A DNA stretch of 64,000 nucleotides from Rhodobacter sp. (GTDB taxonomy: Bacteria > Pseudomonadota > Alphaproteobacteria > Rhodobacterales > Rhodobacteraceae), in the NCBI GenBank assembly GCA_020637595.1, contig JACKKE010000005.1, positions 1-64,000 of the forward strand, written 5' to 3'. Below are positions 8,894 to 17,128 of this stretch, in pieces (position 1 is the first letter of the stretch; each line of letters starts with the position of its first letter). Position numbers and translations under genes: made by a program. A model generated the notes under the pieces. That model worked only from the letters and a program-made list of their open reading frames with translations. It was not told the origin of the DNA and searched no databases.

Positions 8894-9454
8894 TCAGTCC
8901 GCCTTGTCGTTCGGCGCAGCACTGTCCGCGCGTTTGACGGGTCCGAAAAGCGCGCTCAGCGCCGATGCGAGGTGAACGGCCAGCCCGAGCAGCAGCAGGG
9001 TCGAGCAGGCGGCCATCACCAGCTCGACCAGCCAGACGGGCAGGCGCAGAACCTGTGTCACGTTCAGGTGCTTGGTGTGGTCGAGAGCGGTCAGCCACAG
9101 CCGCCAGACGATCACCGCCGCCGTCCCCAGGCTGAGCAGATGGGCAAGGACGTCCATCGCTGCCCGCGTTCGCCCGCGTGCCAGCAGGGTGACCACGTCC
9201 ACGCGGACATGGCCGTTCTCATAGGTGCACAGCCCCATGCCGAGGAACACCACAAGCCCCATCAGGCAATAGATGTATTCGTTCGAGCCGGGCAGAGGCC
9301 GATTGAAGGCATAGCGCCCGACGACATCGACGACGGTGATCGTCATCATCACGACGAGCGACAGCATGGCCCCCCATGCAAGGCCGGCCGACAGGAAGGC
9401 GACGAACCTGCCGAAAGCACTTTCGTGCGGTCGGGTGCGAATGAGCGAAGGCAT
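8894..9454 (-). CDS. dctQ: TRAP transporter small permease (DctQ family)
   Basis: 186 residues with four predicted membrane spans and the DctQ pattern, including VVDVVGRYAFNRPLPGSNEY after helix 1 and LVVFLGMGLCTYENGHVRVD in the second. It bridges the large permease and solute-binding protein. It sits between dctP and dctM in the order dctP-dctQ-dctM on the minus strand with gaps of 24 and 6 bases, so all are cotranscribed. Confidence 0.88.
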   Translation of the reverse strand: MPSLIRTRPHESAFGRFVAFLSAGLAWGAMLSLVVMMTITVVDVVGRYAFNRPLPGSNEYIYCLMGLVVFLGMGLCTYENGHVRVDVVTLLARGRTRAAMDVLAHLLSLGTAAVIVWRLWLTALDHTKHLNVTQVLRLPVWLVELVMAACSTLLLLGLAVHLASALSALFGPVKRADSAAPNDKAD

Positions 9455-9478
9455 GACGACAGGTCCGTCCGTTGCAGG

Positions 9479-10483
9479 TCAGCGATAGGTGTCGATGGTC
9501 GCGCGGAGGTCCCCGAGCAGCGAGGCACCGTTCTCTCCAGTGGCATCAATCCAGCCGTCCTCGACAAAGGCGATCCGCTCGCGCAGCGCCGCGGTATCCG
9601 CGTCGCTCAGCACGACGATGGAATCCCCGTTCGCCTCAGCGGTTGCGCGTGCTTCGCCCTCGACGTCATCCCAGCGGGCGCCGATCAGACGCGACCCCTC
9701 GATGCGGTAGCCGTCGATTGCTGCACGCTGCTCGTCGGTCAGGCTGTTCCACGCGGTGTCGCTCATCGCTACCCAGAACGCTGTGCCGTAAAGACCGCCG
9801 TCCGGGAACACGAGGTGGTTCGGAACCAGATCATAGAGCCGATAGGCTGGCAGCGATTCCCAGGTGAACTGGGTCGCGTCCACCGTCCCGCGCTGCAGCG
9901 CCTCGGTGGTGTCGCCGGGGGCGAGGAACACGGGGGCAGCGCCCAGCGCGTTGAAGATGTCGATGCCGACGCCGCCGGCGCGGATCTTCAGCCCGTCGAA
10001 ATCGGCAAGGCTCGTCACCGGCTCGCGCGAGTGGACGAGGAACGGCGCGTGGGTGAAGGCGGCGATCAGATGTGTGCCTTCGAATTCCTGCGCGGCGAAG
10101 TCATGCGCGGTATACCAGTCCATCAACCCGGCCGAGGCGGCCTGGGCCTCGTCGGCCAGGAACGGCATTTCCAGGGCGCGGAACAGGTGGAACTGGTTGG
10201 GGGTGAAGGCGGCGATGCCATAGGCGATGTCGACGATCCCGTTGCGCACCAGGTCATACTGGCCCGGCGGCGGGGCGAGAGGGGCGCTCATCAGGTCGAT
10301 TTCCACTGAGCCGCCGGTCGCGGCCCTGATGCCGTCGATCCATTGCGCCAGCGTTGCCTGCATGTGGTGCGCGGGCGGCATCCAGTTTGCCATGCGCAGC
10401 GTCGTCTGCGCCACGGCGGGCAGGGCGCCCACGATCAGTGCCATCGCGGCCGCGGTTAGCTTGAGCTTCGAGACGGTTCCCAT
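9479..10483 (-). CDS. dctP: TRAP transporter solute-binding protein (DctP family)
   Basis: 334 residues. A Sec signal peptide ends at PAVAQ around residue 25. The mature part has the DctP fold: RMANWMPPAH at the first strand, LKIRAGG at the ligand-contacting Arg, and GTVDATQFTWE. In this family the Arg of the LKIR motif pairs with a ligand carboxylate or comparable acid group, so the substrate is probably an anion. GGGAGGA precedes the ATG. Secreted to the periplasm to feed the adjacent permeases. Confidence 0.9.
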   Translation of the reverse strand: MGTVSKLKLTAAAMALIVGALPAVAQTTLRMANWMPPAHHMQATLAQWIDGIRAATGGSVEIDLMSAPLAPPPGQYDLVRNGIVDIAYGIAAFTPNQFHLFRALEMPFLADEAQAASAGLMDWYTAHDFAAQEFEGTHLIAAFTHAPFLVHSREPVTSLADFDGLKIRAGGVGIDIFNALGAAPVFLAPGDTTEALQRGTVDATQFTWESLPAYRLYDLVPNHLVFPDGGLYGTAFWVAMSDTAWNSLTDEQRAAIDGYRIEGSRLIGARWDDVEGEARATAEANGDSIVVLSDADTAALRERIAFVEDGWIDATGENGASLLGDLRATIDTYR

Positions 10484-10505
10484 TCTATCCTCCCTTGGAA
10501 TGGTA

Positions 10506-11573
10506 TTACAAAGGCATGCCGGCCAGCTCTTGGCTGTCGGCGGCGTAGCGGTAGGACCGGAAGATGCTGTTCGCGAGAGCGGTCATGTTCGGGAATGGCG
10601 CACTGAAATCCGGATTGATGTAGTCCCAGACGATGGCGCCGGTGCCGGCTTCGATCTCGAAGATCCGGCCGTTGACCGATTCGCACACCAGCGTGTTGCC
10701 GTTGGGCAGGCGTTGCACACCGCCCATGACGTGGCTGTAGAAGGTCCACGGGATCGGCGCTTCCCAGCGCCAGACCTGCTCGCCGGTCGTTGCGTCCAGT
10801 TCGATCACCGCCGAACGCTGCGGTTTTGGCTTGTCGAAGGCGCCGTTGGCAAAGAACAGGATGCGCTTGCCGCCATCGACGGGCTGCGGATCGTGCTGGC
10901 GACCCCAGTATTGGCTGCGCGCCTGCCAGGTGAACCTGCGTTGCGCAGGGTCCAACACCGCCATCAGGTCCATGTTGCGGAAATTGACCAGAAAGGTGCC
11001 GTCGCCCAGCGGGCAGATCGTGTTGGCATGGGCGAATTCGCCCCGGTCCAGCCCGTGCGAGATCGGGTAGTCGGCCGGGTCCAGATCGGACATGGACCAT
11101 TCCCAGACGACCCCGCCCTCGGGCGTGATCTCGCGGAAATAATCCTCATACATCTTGCCCTCGGCCTCGGAGCCGGGGATGCCGCCGGGCACGCGTGCGG
11201 CGTAGTCGTCGGGCAGGGCACGCCACCCGATATAGACCGTGTTGCCATTGGGCAGGCGGCGGAAATCATGGTGCTGGGTGGGGTCGGTGAACTCCCAGAG
11301 GATGGTGCCGTCCCAGTCCATTTCCAGCATTCGGCCACCGCGCGCGGTGCTCAGCGGAATGTCGGTCGGAACCTGCACCGAGCACATCAGCCGCCCGCCC
11401 GGCAGCAGATACGCCAGCGAACCGAGCTGGCCCGGCAGCGTCCAGCGATGGACCTCGTTTCCGTCATTGTCGATCAGCTTCACGGTGTTCGAGCGGAACG
11501 TCGACACGGTCGTGTAGCCGGCGAAGGAACGGCCGGCCTCGTGCTTGAGAAGTCCGAGCTTCTGAAAATCCAT
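10506..11573 (-). CDS. Arylsulfotransferase (ASST)-family beta-propeller protein, no signal peptide
   Basis: 355 residues. Repeated propeller-blade motifs of the ASST superfamily are visible: DWDGTILWEF, LPNGNTVYIGW, GGVVWEWSM, TGEQVWRWEAP, LPNGNTLVCES and TGAIVWDY. ASST enzymes move a sulfuryl group between phenols through a catalytic His, without PAPS; the His pair 101-102 in TQHHDF is a candidate. Known periplasmic ASSTs are about 600 residues with a signal peptide; this one is shorter and has none, as in the Arylsulfotran_2-like branch. ATG at 11573 is chosen for the GGGAGGAG ahead of it. It heads the minus-strand run into the TRAP genes and sulfatase and is divergent from the TetR gene. 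Catalytic activity is inferred. Confidence 0.75.
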   Translation of the reverse strand: MDFQKLGLLKHEAGRSFAGYTTVSTFRSNTVKLIDNDGNEVHRWTLPGQLGSLAYLLPGGRLMCSVQVPTDIPLSTARGGRMLEMDWDGTILWEFTDPTQHHDFRRLPNGNTVYIGWRALPDDYAARVPGGIPGSEAEGKMYEDYFREITPEGGVVWEWSMSDLDPADYPISHGLDRGEFAHANTICPLGDGTFLVNFRNMDLMAVLDPAQRRFTWQARSQYWGRQHDPQPVDGGKRILFFANGAFDKPKPQRSAVIELDATTGEQVWRWEAPIPWTFYSHVMGGVQRLPNGNTLVCESVNGRIFEIEAGTGAIVWDYINPDFSAPFPNMTALANSIFRSYRYAADSQELAGMPL

Positions 11574-11599
11574 TCGCGATTCTCCTCCCTCGCATGAAT

Positions 11600-11627
11600 A
11601 ATAAGAATGAGAATACTTATTCTTATT
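11600..11627. promoter_or_regulatory. Inverted repeat operator between ASST-like and TetR genes
   Basis: Perfect 9-base arms AATAAGAAT (11600-11608) and ATTCTTATT (11619-11627) separated by 10 bases, in an AT-rich island between divergent genes. Size and place fit a TetR-family operator that would control both the sulfatase/TRAP side and the regulator itself. Confidence 0.7.
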
Positions 11628-11655
11628 GACAAAGCAAGATGGTTCTTCCGATACT
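11626..11655 (+). promoter_or_regulatory. Putative sigma-70 promoter of the TetR gene
   Basis: A consensus -35 TTGACA (11626-11631) and GATACT (11650-11655) lie 18 bases apart, 45 bases ahead of the start codon. The -35 box touches the right arm of the inverted repeat, so bound repressor would block it. Confidence 0.55.
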
Positions 11656-11700
11656 TGTGGCGCACAGTGATCGCGTCGCGATTGCCGGGAGGACATCGAC

Positions 11701-12366
11701 ATGTTGGAAGACGCAGCCAGCGGCGACTTGCCCGATATTCCGGGTGTGCGCCCGGCCGAACAGGCCCGCAGCCGCGAGCTGCAGGACCGCTTTGTAGAGG
11801 CCGGGCGCGCGCTGCTGCGCGAGCAGCGGCTGTCGGAAATCAGCGTTCCGGACCTTGCGAAAAAGGCGGCATCTTCGGTCGGCGGGTTCTATTCCCGGTT
11901 TGAAACCAAGGAGGCGCTGTTCGAGTTCCTGCGCGCGCAGATGCTGATCGAGAACGGGCGCCTCCACGATGAGTCCTTCGACGCTGCGCGGGCGTCCGGC
12001 GCCTCGGCGACGCAGATCTGCGAAGCCTTCGTCGACACGATGATTCGCGTCTTTTCGGGGCCCTGGCGCGGTGTCCTGCGCGAGGCCTACGCCAGCATTC
12101 CCGAGAAGCAGGGCAGCTGGGTGCCGATGAACACGCGCGGTCAGTCGCTGCGTGACCGGCTCTCGGACCTGCTGTTGCCCGTTCTTCCGCCGCAGCCCGA
12201 TGTGCGCGAGCGGGTGGCTTTTGCCGTGCAGTCGCTGTTCGGCGTGCTCAACAACGAACTGATGAACCCGCACCTCATGTTCACCTCGGATGATCCGCGG
12301 TTCCGCGCCTACCTGGTCGAATCGTTCTGCCACATGGTCGGGGCGCAGCGGACACAGACCCCCTGA
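11701..12366 (+). CDS. TetR-family transcriptional regulator
   Basis: 221 residues. The N-terminal helix-turn-helix covers about residues 25-70 (ISVPDLAKKAASSVGGFYSR, then FETKEALF); the rest is the helical ligand domain. It is divergent from the ASST/TRAP/sulfatase genes and only 14 bases ahead of the alkylsulfatase gene, so it probably governs both sides of the sulfate-ester block. An effector such as a sulfate ester or its alcohol is a guess. Confidence 0.87.
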   Translation: MLEDAASGDLPDIPGVRPAEQARSRELQDRFVEAGRALLREQRLSEISVPDLAKKAASSVGGFYSRFETKEALFEFLRAQMLIENGRLHDESFDAARASGASATQICEAFVDTMIRVFSGPWRGVLREAYASIPEKQGSWVPMNTRGQSLRDRLSDLLLPVLPPQPDVRERVAFAVQSLFGVLNNELMNPHLMFTSDDPRFRAYLVESFCHMVGAQRTQTP

Positions 12367-12380
12367 CGAAGGACTTTCCC

Positions 12381-14267
12381 ATGCCTGACCTCGACGCCCT
12401 CAAATCCGCGCTGATGGCTGCAACTGCGCGCGCCAACGCCGCCGTCGCGGCCCGGTTGCCGCTGGGCGATCGGGGCGACTTCGACGCTGCCGCGCGCGGA
12501 AAGATTGCGGGTCTGCCGGCAGATCCGATCCTGAACGCGGTCGGCGGTGTCGCCTGGGACATGGGGAAATACGACTTCCTCAAGGGGGAATGCCCCGGCA
12601 CGGTGAACCCGTCGCTGTGGCGCATGGCGCAGCTCAACACCCACGCCGGCCTGTTCGAGGTGGCCGAGGGGGTCTGGCAGGCGCGCGGCTTCGACTATGC
12701 CAACATGACGGTGATCCGGGGCGAAACCGGCTGGATCCTGGTCGATCCGTTGATGGCGGTGCAGACCTCGGCCGCGGCGCTGAAGGTGGTCAACGAGACG
12801 CTGGGCGAGCGCCCGGTCAGCGCGGTGATCGTCACCCACACGCATGCCGACCATTTCGGCGGGCTCAAGGGTGTCGTCCAGCCGGGCAATGGCGTGCCGA
12901 TCTATGCGCCCGCCGAATTCATGGAATATGCCGCGTCCGAGGCGATCATGGGTGGCGCTCATTTCCAGCGCCGTGCGGTCTACCAGTTTGGCCTGATCCT
13001 GCGCGAAGGTCCCGAGGGCATCGTCGACGGTGGCATCGGCAAGAGCGTCGCCAAAGGCGCGCGGACCTTCGTCGAACCGACCCACTATGTGCACGAGACC
13101 GGCGAGGAACACCTCATCGACGGCGTGCGCTTCATCTTCCAGATGGCCAGCGGCACCGAAGCCCCTGCCGAATTCACCTTCATGCTGCCCGATCACCGGG
13201 TGCTCTGCATGGCCGAGGTCTGCACCCAGACGATGCACAACGTGATCCCGCCGCGCGGTGCGCAGGCGCGCGACGCCCGGCTCTGGGCACACACGATTGA
13301 CGAGGCGATCACCCGCTTTGCCGATGGCGCCGACGTGCTGATCAATTGCCACAACTGGCCGGTCTTTGGCCGCGAAGCGGTGCGCGGCTACCTGGAAGAA
13401 CAGCGCGATCTCTACAAGTACCTGCACGATCAGGTGATCCGGCTGGCCTGCCTCGGCAATGGTCCGCACGAAGTCGCGGCGACGCTGCCGGAACCCGACT
13501 GGCTGTCGGAGAAATTCCACGCCCGCGGCTACTATGGTTCGTTCACCTTCAACGCGCGCAGCGTCTACCAGTTCTATTACGGCTGGTATGATGGCAACCC
13601 GGTGAACCTGGACCCGCTGGCACCCGAGGTGCTGGGCGCCCATGTCGTCGAGGCCATCGGCGGGGTGGATGCCGCGATGGTCCTGGCGGCGCAGGCTGTC
13701 CGGGACGACAAGCTGCAATGGGCCGCGACGCTGCTGTCGCATGTCGTGTTTTCGGGCGCGAACAGCCTTGAAGCCCGCGCGATGCTGGCCGAGGTGCTGC
13801 GGCACCTTGGTTACCGCGCCGAATCCGGCATCATGCGCAACTGCTACCTGAGCGGCGCGCAGGAATTGGACGAGGGCGTGAAACCGCTGCCGATGGCGGG
13901 TGGGCACAATTCCGACCTCGCCGCCACGCTCAGCCTGCGCGACTGGTTCGACGCCTATGCCCTGCGGCTGAATCCCGACCGCGCGCGCGGCGTCTCGCTG
14001 GTGCTGAACCTGAATGTCGATGGCGCAAAGGTCTGCGTTTCGGTCGCCCGGCAGACGGAGTTCACCCGCACGGACCGTCACGCGGACGACGCCGACGCCA
14101 CGCTGACGATCTCACAATCGGCGCTCGAAGGGCTGGCCGGCGGGCAACTCACGCTCGACGCAGCACTCGCCGGGGGGGCAACCCTCAAAGGGGCGCGCGC
14201 GTCGGTCGAGGGTTGGCTTGCCATGCATGACACCTTCGAGATGTGGTTCAATCTGGTCACGCCGTGA
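12381..14267 (+). CDS. SdsA-type metallo-beta-lactamase-fold alkylsulfatase
   Basis: 628 residues. The binuclear-zinc motif THTHADH is at residues 152-158, and further ligand positions match SdsA1-like alkylsulfatases: Glu260 (SGTEAPAE), Glu279 (MAEVC) and His324 (NCHNWP). A helical dimerisation domain follows (about 370-500) and a C-terminal SCP2-like lipid-binding domain (about 510-628). These enzymes hydrolyse alkyl sulfates to alcohol and sulfate; the SCP2-like domain shields hydrophobic chains. SdsA1 itself is exported, but no signal peptide is seen here, suggesting cytosolic use after import. Its stop overlaps the sulfotransferase start (TGATG). Confidence 0.9.
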   Translation: MPDLDALKSALMAATARANAAVAARLPLGDRGDFDAAARGKIAGLPADPILNAVGGVAWDMGKYDFLKGECPGTVNPSLWRMAQLNTHAGLFEVAEGVWQARGFDYANMTVIRGETGWILVDPLMAVQTSAAALKVVNETLGERPVSAVIVTHTHADHFGGLKGVVQPGNGVPIYAPAEFMEYAASEAIMGGAHFQRRAVYQFGLILREGPEGIVDGGIGKSVAKGARTFVEPTHYVHETGEEHLIDGVRFIFQMASGTEAPAEFTFMLPDHRVLCMAEVCTQTMHNVIPPRGAQARDARLWAHTIDEAITRFADGADVLINCHNWPVFGREAVRGYLEEQRDLYKYLHDQVIRLACLGNGPHEVAATLPEPDWLSEKFHARGYYGSFTFNARSVYQFYYGWYDGNPVNLDPLAPEVLGAHVVEAIGGVDAAMVLAAQAVRDDKLQWAATLLSHVVFSGANSLEARAMLAEVLRHLGYRAESGIMRNCYLSGAQELDEGVKPLPMAGGHNSDLAATLSLRDWFDAYALRLNPDRARGVSLVLNLNVDGAKVCVSVARQTEFTRTDRHADDADATLTISQSALEGLAGGQLTLDAALAGGATLKGARASVEGWLAMHDTFEMWFNLVTP

Positions 14268-15301
14268 TGTCCGAACTGCGTTGGTCGCTGGACGACACGC
14301 GCGCCCGGCGCGCGGCCGATACGGCTGCGCTGCGCCGGCGGCAACGGTGGCTGGCACCACTGCTGGCGGGGCCGGCGGGGCTGGCGAGCACGCTCTCCGG
14401 CCGCATCCTCGGGCCGGGTGCGTATCAGGCCCGGCTGCGCCGCGTCGCCGCCCGGATGAATCGCAACATGGCGTCCGCTTTTGACGGTTATGCGCCGGGG
14501 CAGGGTGACGTCGTGGTTTCGGCCTATTTCAAGGCCGGAACCAACTGGGTGATGGCCGTCTGCCACCAGATCGTCCACCGCGGCAACGCCGAGTTCGCGC
14601 ATATCCAGGACGTGATCCCCTGGCCGGATGCGGCGCAACCGCGCTACTGGATCGACCTGTTCGACCGTGCGCCCTTTGCCTCGCCAACCGGGATGCGGGT
14701 GATCAAGTCGCATCTGCCGGCCGATCTGGTGCCGATCACCGAGGAGGCGCGCTATATCGGCGTCACGCGCAACCCCAAGGATTGCGCGGCCTCGGCCTGG
14801 CACTATTTCCGCGGGCTGGTCCTGGGACCGCAGATGCCGCCGCCGGATGTCTGGCTGGACTATATGGCCGGCCCCGATCCGGTGTTCGGTGCCTGGGATC
14901 GCTTTACCGCCTCGTGGCATGCGCTGCGCGACCGGCCCAACATCCTGTTCCTGACCTTCGAAGAGATGAAGCGGGATCCCGGCGCCACGGTCGACCGGAT
15001 CGCCGGCTTTCTGGGGATTGCCCTGACCGAGGACGAGCGCGCGCGCGTTCTTCAGCGCACCGGCTTTGCCGCCATGAAGGCGATGAACGCGCGGTTCTAC
15101 CCGGTGCCGCAAACGCTCTGGAGCGAAGCGAACGGGCAGATCATCCGTTCGGGGCGGACAGGCGATGGGCAGGGTCTGTTCAGCGAGGCCGCGCGCGCGC
15201 GGTTCGACGCGGCACAACGCAAGGGGCTTTCGGCCATGCACAGCAGCTTTGACTATGATGGGGTCTATGGTCCCGGGGCAACAGGCGAGGGCAACGGATG
15301 A
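14267..15301 (+). CDS. PAPS-dependent sulfotransferase
   Basis: 344 residues with the cytosolic sulfotransferase set: 5'-phosphosulfate loop AYFKAGTNW (86-94), catalytic His149 in KSHLP, 3'-phosphate motif RNPKDCAASAWHYF (168-181) and the C-terminal RSGRTGD (294-300) that closes on PAPS. It should transfer sulfate from PAPS to a hydroxyl group. ATG at 14267 overlaps the alkylsulfatase stop by one base, and its own end overlaps the GMC gene by four. Pairing with an alkylsulfatase in one transcript is odd because the two reactions oppose each other; they may act on different positions of one molecule. Confidence 0.88.
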   Translation: MSELRWSLDDTRARRAADTAALRRRQRWLAPLLAGPAGLASTLSGRILGPGAYQARLRRVAARMNRNMASAFDGYAPGQGDVVVSAYFKAGTNWVMAVCHQIVHRGNAEFAHIQDVIPWPDAAQPRYWIDLFDRAPFASPTGMRVIKSHLPADLVPITEEARYIGVTRNPKDCAASAWHYFRGLVLGPQMPPPDVWLDYMAGPDPVFGAWDRFTASWHALRDRPNILFLTFEEMKRDPGATVDRIAGFLGIALTEDERARVLQRTGFAAMKAMNARFYPVPQTLWSEANGQIIRSGRTGDGQGLFSEAARARFDAAQRKGLSAMHSSFDYDGVYGPGATGEGNG

Positions 15302-16896
15302 AGACGCTGGATTTTGACTATGTGATTGTTGGAGGAGGAGCCGCGGGTTGTGTTCTTGCGGCGCGTTTGGCTGTTGAGAGTGGTGGCACGGTTGGGTTGC
15401 TGGAGCGGGGCGAGAGCGACAGCAACCGCTGGATCCACATCCCGGCGACCTTCTTCAAGGCGCTGCAGACCGAGGCCGATGCGGTGGTGTCCGAGCCCGA
15501 TCCGTCGCTCAACGGGCTGCGGTTTCCGGTGCCGCAGGGCCGGGTGATCGGCGGCGGCAGTTCGGTGAACGGGATGATCTACATGCGGGGCCAGGCGCGG
15601 GATTATGACGACTGGGAGGCCGAGCACGGCTGCACCGGCTGGAATTACGCCAGCGTTCTCAAGACCTTCCGCAAGCAGGAGCGCAACACCCGGTTGGGCG
15701 ATGCCTATCACGGGCAGGCGGGCAAGCTGGTGGTGGCCGACCCCTCGGCCCGGCACCCGGTCGCCGCGGCGATCATCGAGTCGGCGGTCGCTGCCGGGGT
15801 TCCGCGCACCGAGGATTTCAACGGCGCGCGGCAGGAGGGGACCGGCTGGTATCAGGTCACCGCCCGTGACGGCCAGCGCCAGTCGGCGGCGCATTGCTTT
15901 CTGAAGCCCGAGCTGGGGCGCGAGACGCTGACCGTGCTGACCGGCCACCAGGCCGGGCGGGTGGTGATCGAGAACCGCCGCGCGGTCGCGGTCGAGGCCC
16001 GGGACGCGGCCGGCAGCCCGGTGCTGATCCGCGCGCGGCGCGAGATCGTGCTGAGCGCGGGCAGCTTTCACAGCCCCAAGCTGCTGATGCTCTCGGGCGT
16101 CGGCCCGCGCGACGTGCTCGAGCGCCACGGCATCGCCATCGTGCATGAAAGCGACGCGGTCGGGCGCAATTACCAGGACCATGTCGGCGCGCCGGTGACC
16201 CGGCGGCTGAAACGTCCGATCGGCCTGTTCGGCGCGGAAAAGGGCCTCAGGGCGGTGCGTCACGGCATCGACTACTGGGTGTTCCGGCGCGGGCTGCTGA
16301 CCTCGAACCTGCTGCAGGCCGGGGCCTGCGTGGATACCGGCGGGACGGGCCGGGCGGATGTGCAATACAATTTCGCGCCCTTCGCGCCGGGGGCGCCGGG
16401 CCATCCGCCGCTGGCGTTCCATGCGGTGCAGGTGCATCCGATGACGATGCGGCCGCGCTCGCGCGGGCGGCTGGGGCTGCGGTCGACGGATCCGGCGGAT
16501 GCGCCGCTGTTCGAGACGCGGATGCTGTCCGAGCCCGAGGATCTGGACACGCTGCGCCGGGGCGTGCGGCTGGCGCGCGAGATCTGCGCGCAGTCGCCGC
16601 TGAAGGATCTGGTGGGTGACGAGGTCTGGCCGGGCGGCGAGGTCAGCGCGGCGATCGGCTCGAACCGGCTGGACGACGCGATCCGCGCGCAGGCGCGGAC
16701 GATCTTTCACCCGGCCGGCACCTGCCGGATGGGGCCGACCGAGGCCTCGGTGGTGGGGCTCGACCTGCGCGTGCACGGCATCGAGGGGCTGCGCGTCGCC
16801 GACTGCTCGATCATGCCCGCCCTCGTCTCGGGCAACACCAACGCCCCGACCATGATGATCGCAGACCGATGCGCTGACGCAATCCTGGCGGGATGA
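15298..16896 (+). CDS. GMC-family FAD-dependent oxidoreductase (alcohol dehydrogenase-like)
   Basis: 532 residues. The FAD site GGGAAG (12-17) starts the protein, GGGSSVNGMIYMRGQ is GMC signature 1 and ILSAGSFHSPKLLMLSGVG-type sequence (here beginning VLSAGSFHSPKLLML) is signature 2. The active-site region HPAGTCRMG carries the catalytic His. Such enzymes oxidise primary or secondary alcohols to carbonyls. Last intact gene of the alkylsulfatase-sulfotransferase-GMC operon, so it could oxidise the alcohol released by sulfatase action. No signal peptide, so cytosolic or membrane-associated. Confidence 0.9.
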   Translation: MKTLDFDYVIVGGGAAGCVLAARLAVESGGTVGLLERGESDSNRWIHIPATFFKALQTEADAVVSEPDPSLNGLRFPVPQGRVIGGGSSVNGMIYMRGQARDYDDWEAEHGCTGWNYASVLKTFRKQERNTRLGDAYHGQAGKLVVADPSARHPVAAAIIESAVAAGVPRTEDFNGARQEGTGWYQVTARDGQRQSAAHCFLKPELGRETLTVLTGHQAGRVVIENRRAVAVEARDAAGSPVLIRARREIVLSAGSFHSPKLLMLSGVGPRDVLERHGIAIVHESDAVGRNYQDHVGAPVTRRLKRPIGLFGAEKGLRAVRHGIDYWVFRRGLLTSNLLQAGACVDTGGTGRADVQYNFAPFAPGAPGHPPLAFHAVQVHPMTMRPRSRGRLGLRSTDPADAPLFETRMLSEPEDLDTLRRGVRLAREICAQSPLKDLVGDEVWPGGEVSAAIGSNRLDDAIRAQARTIFHPAGTCRMGPTEASVVGLDLRVHGIEGLRVADCSIMPALVSGNTNAPTMMIADRCADAILAG

Positions 16897-16913
16897 CACA
16901 GGAGGACTGGCCG

Positions 16914-17060
16914 ATGACGGACGACAGGGGGGTGCACGATGTGCTGATTGTGGGGGCCGGGTTTGCGGGCATGTATCTGCTGCACCGGCTGCGCGCTGGT
17001 GGCCGAGGCGCGGGAAATGATCCTGGCGCGACTCCGTTCAAGCTGACGGCGTGCCGATAG
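16914..17060 (+). pseudogene. N-terminal stump of a Baeyer-Villiger/FMO-type monooxygenase
   Basis: A good ribosome site (AGGAGG) precedes an ATG at 16914, then DVLIVGAGFAGMYLLHRLR, which is the FAD Rossmann motif of cyclohexanone-monooxygenase-like enzymes (normally over 500 residues). After about 27 residues similarity ends and the frame stops at 17060. In another frame a short tail VAEAREMILARLRSS follows and ends at a stop at 17044-17046, which may be the joined 3' end. Reading: a gene destroyed by an internal deletion, formerly the last member of the sulfate-ester operon. Confidence 0.7.
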
Positions 17061-17128
17061 CGGCCCCTGGGGGATCCCTCCGATCCCGGCCGGATCCCGC
17101 AACGGCCGGACCCGAACGCGCCGGGGGG

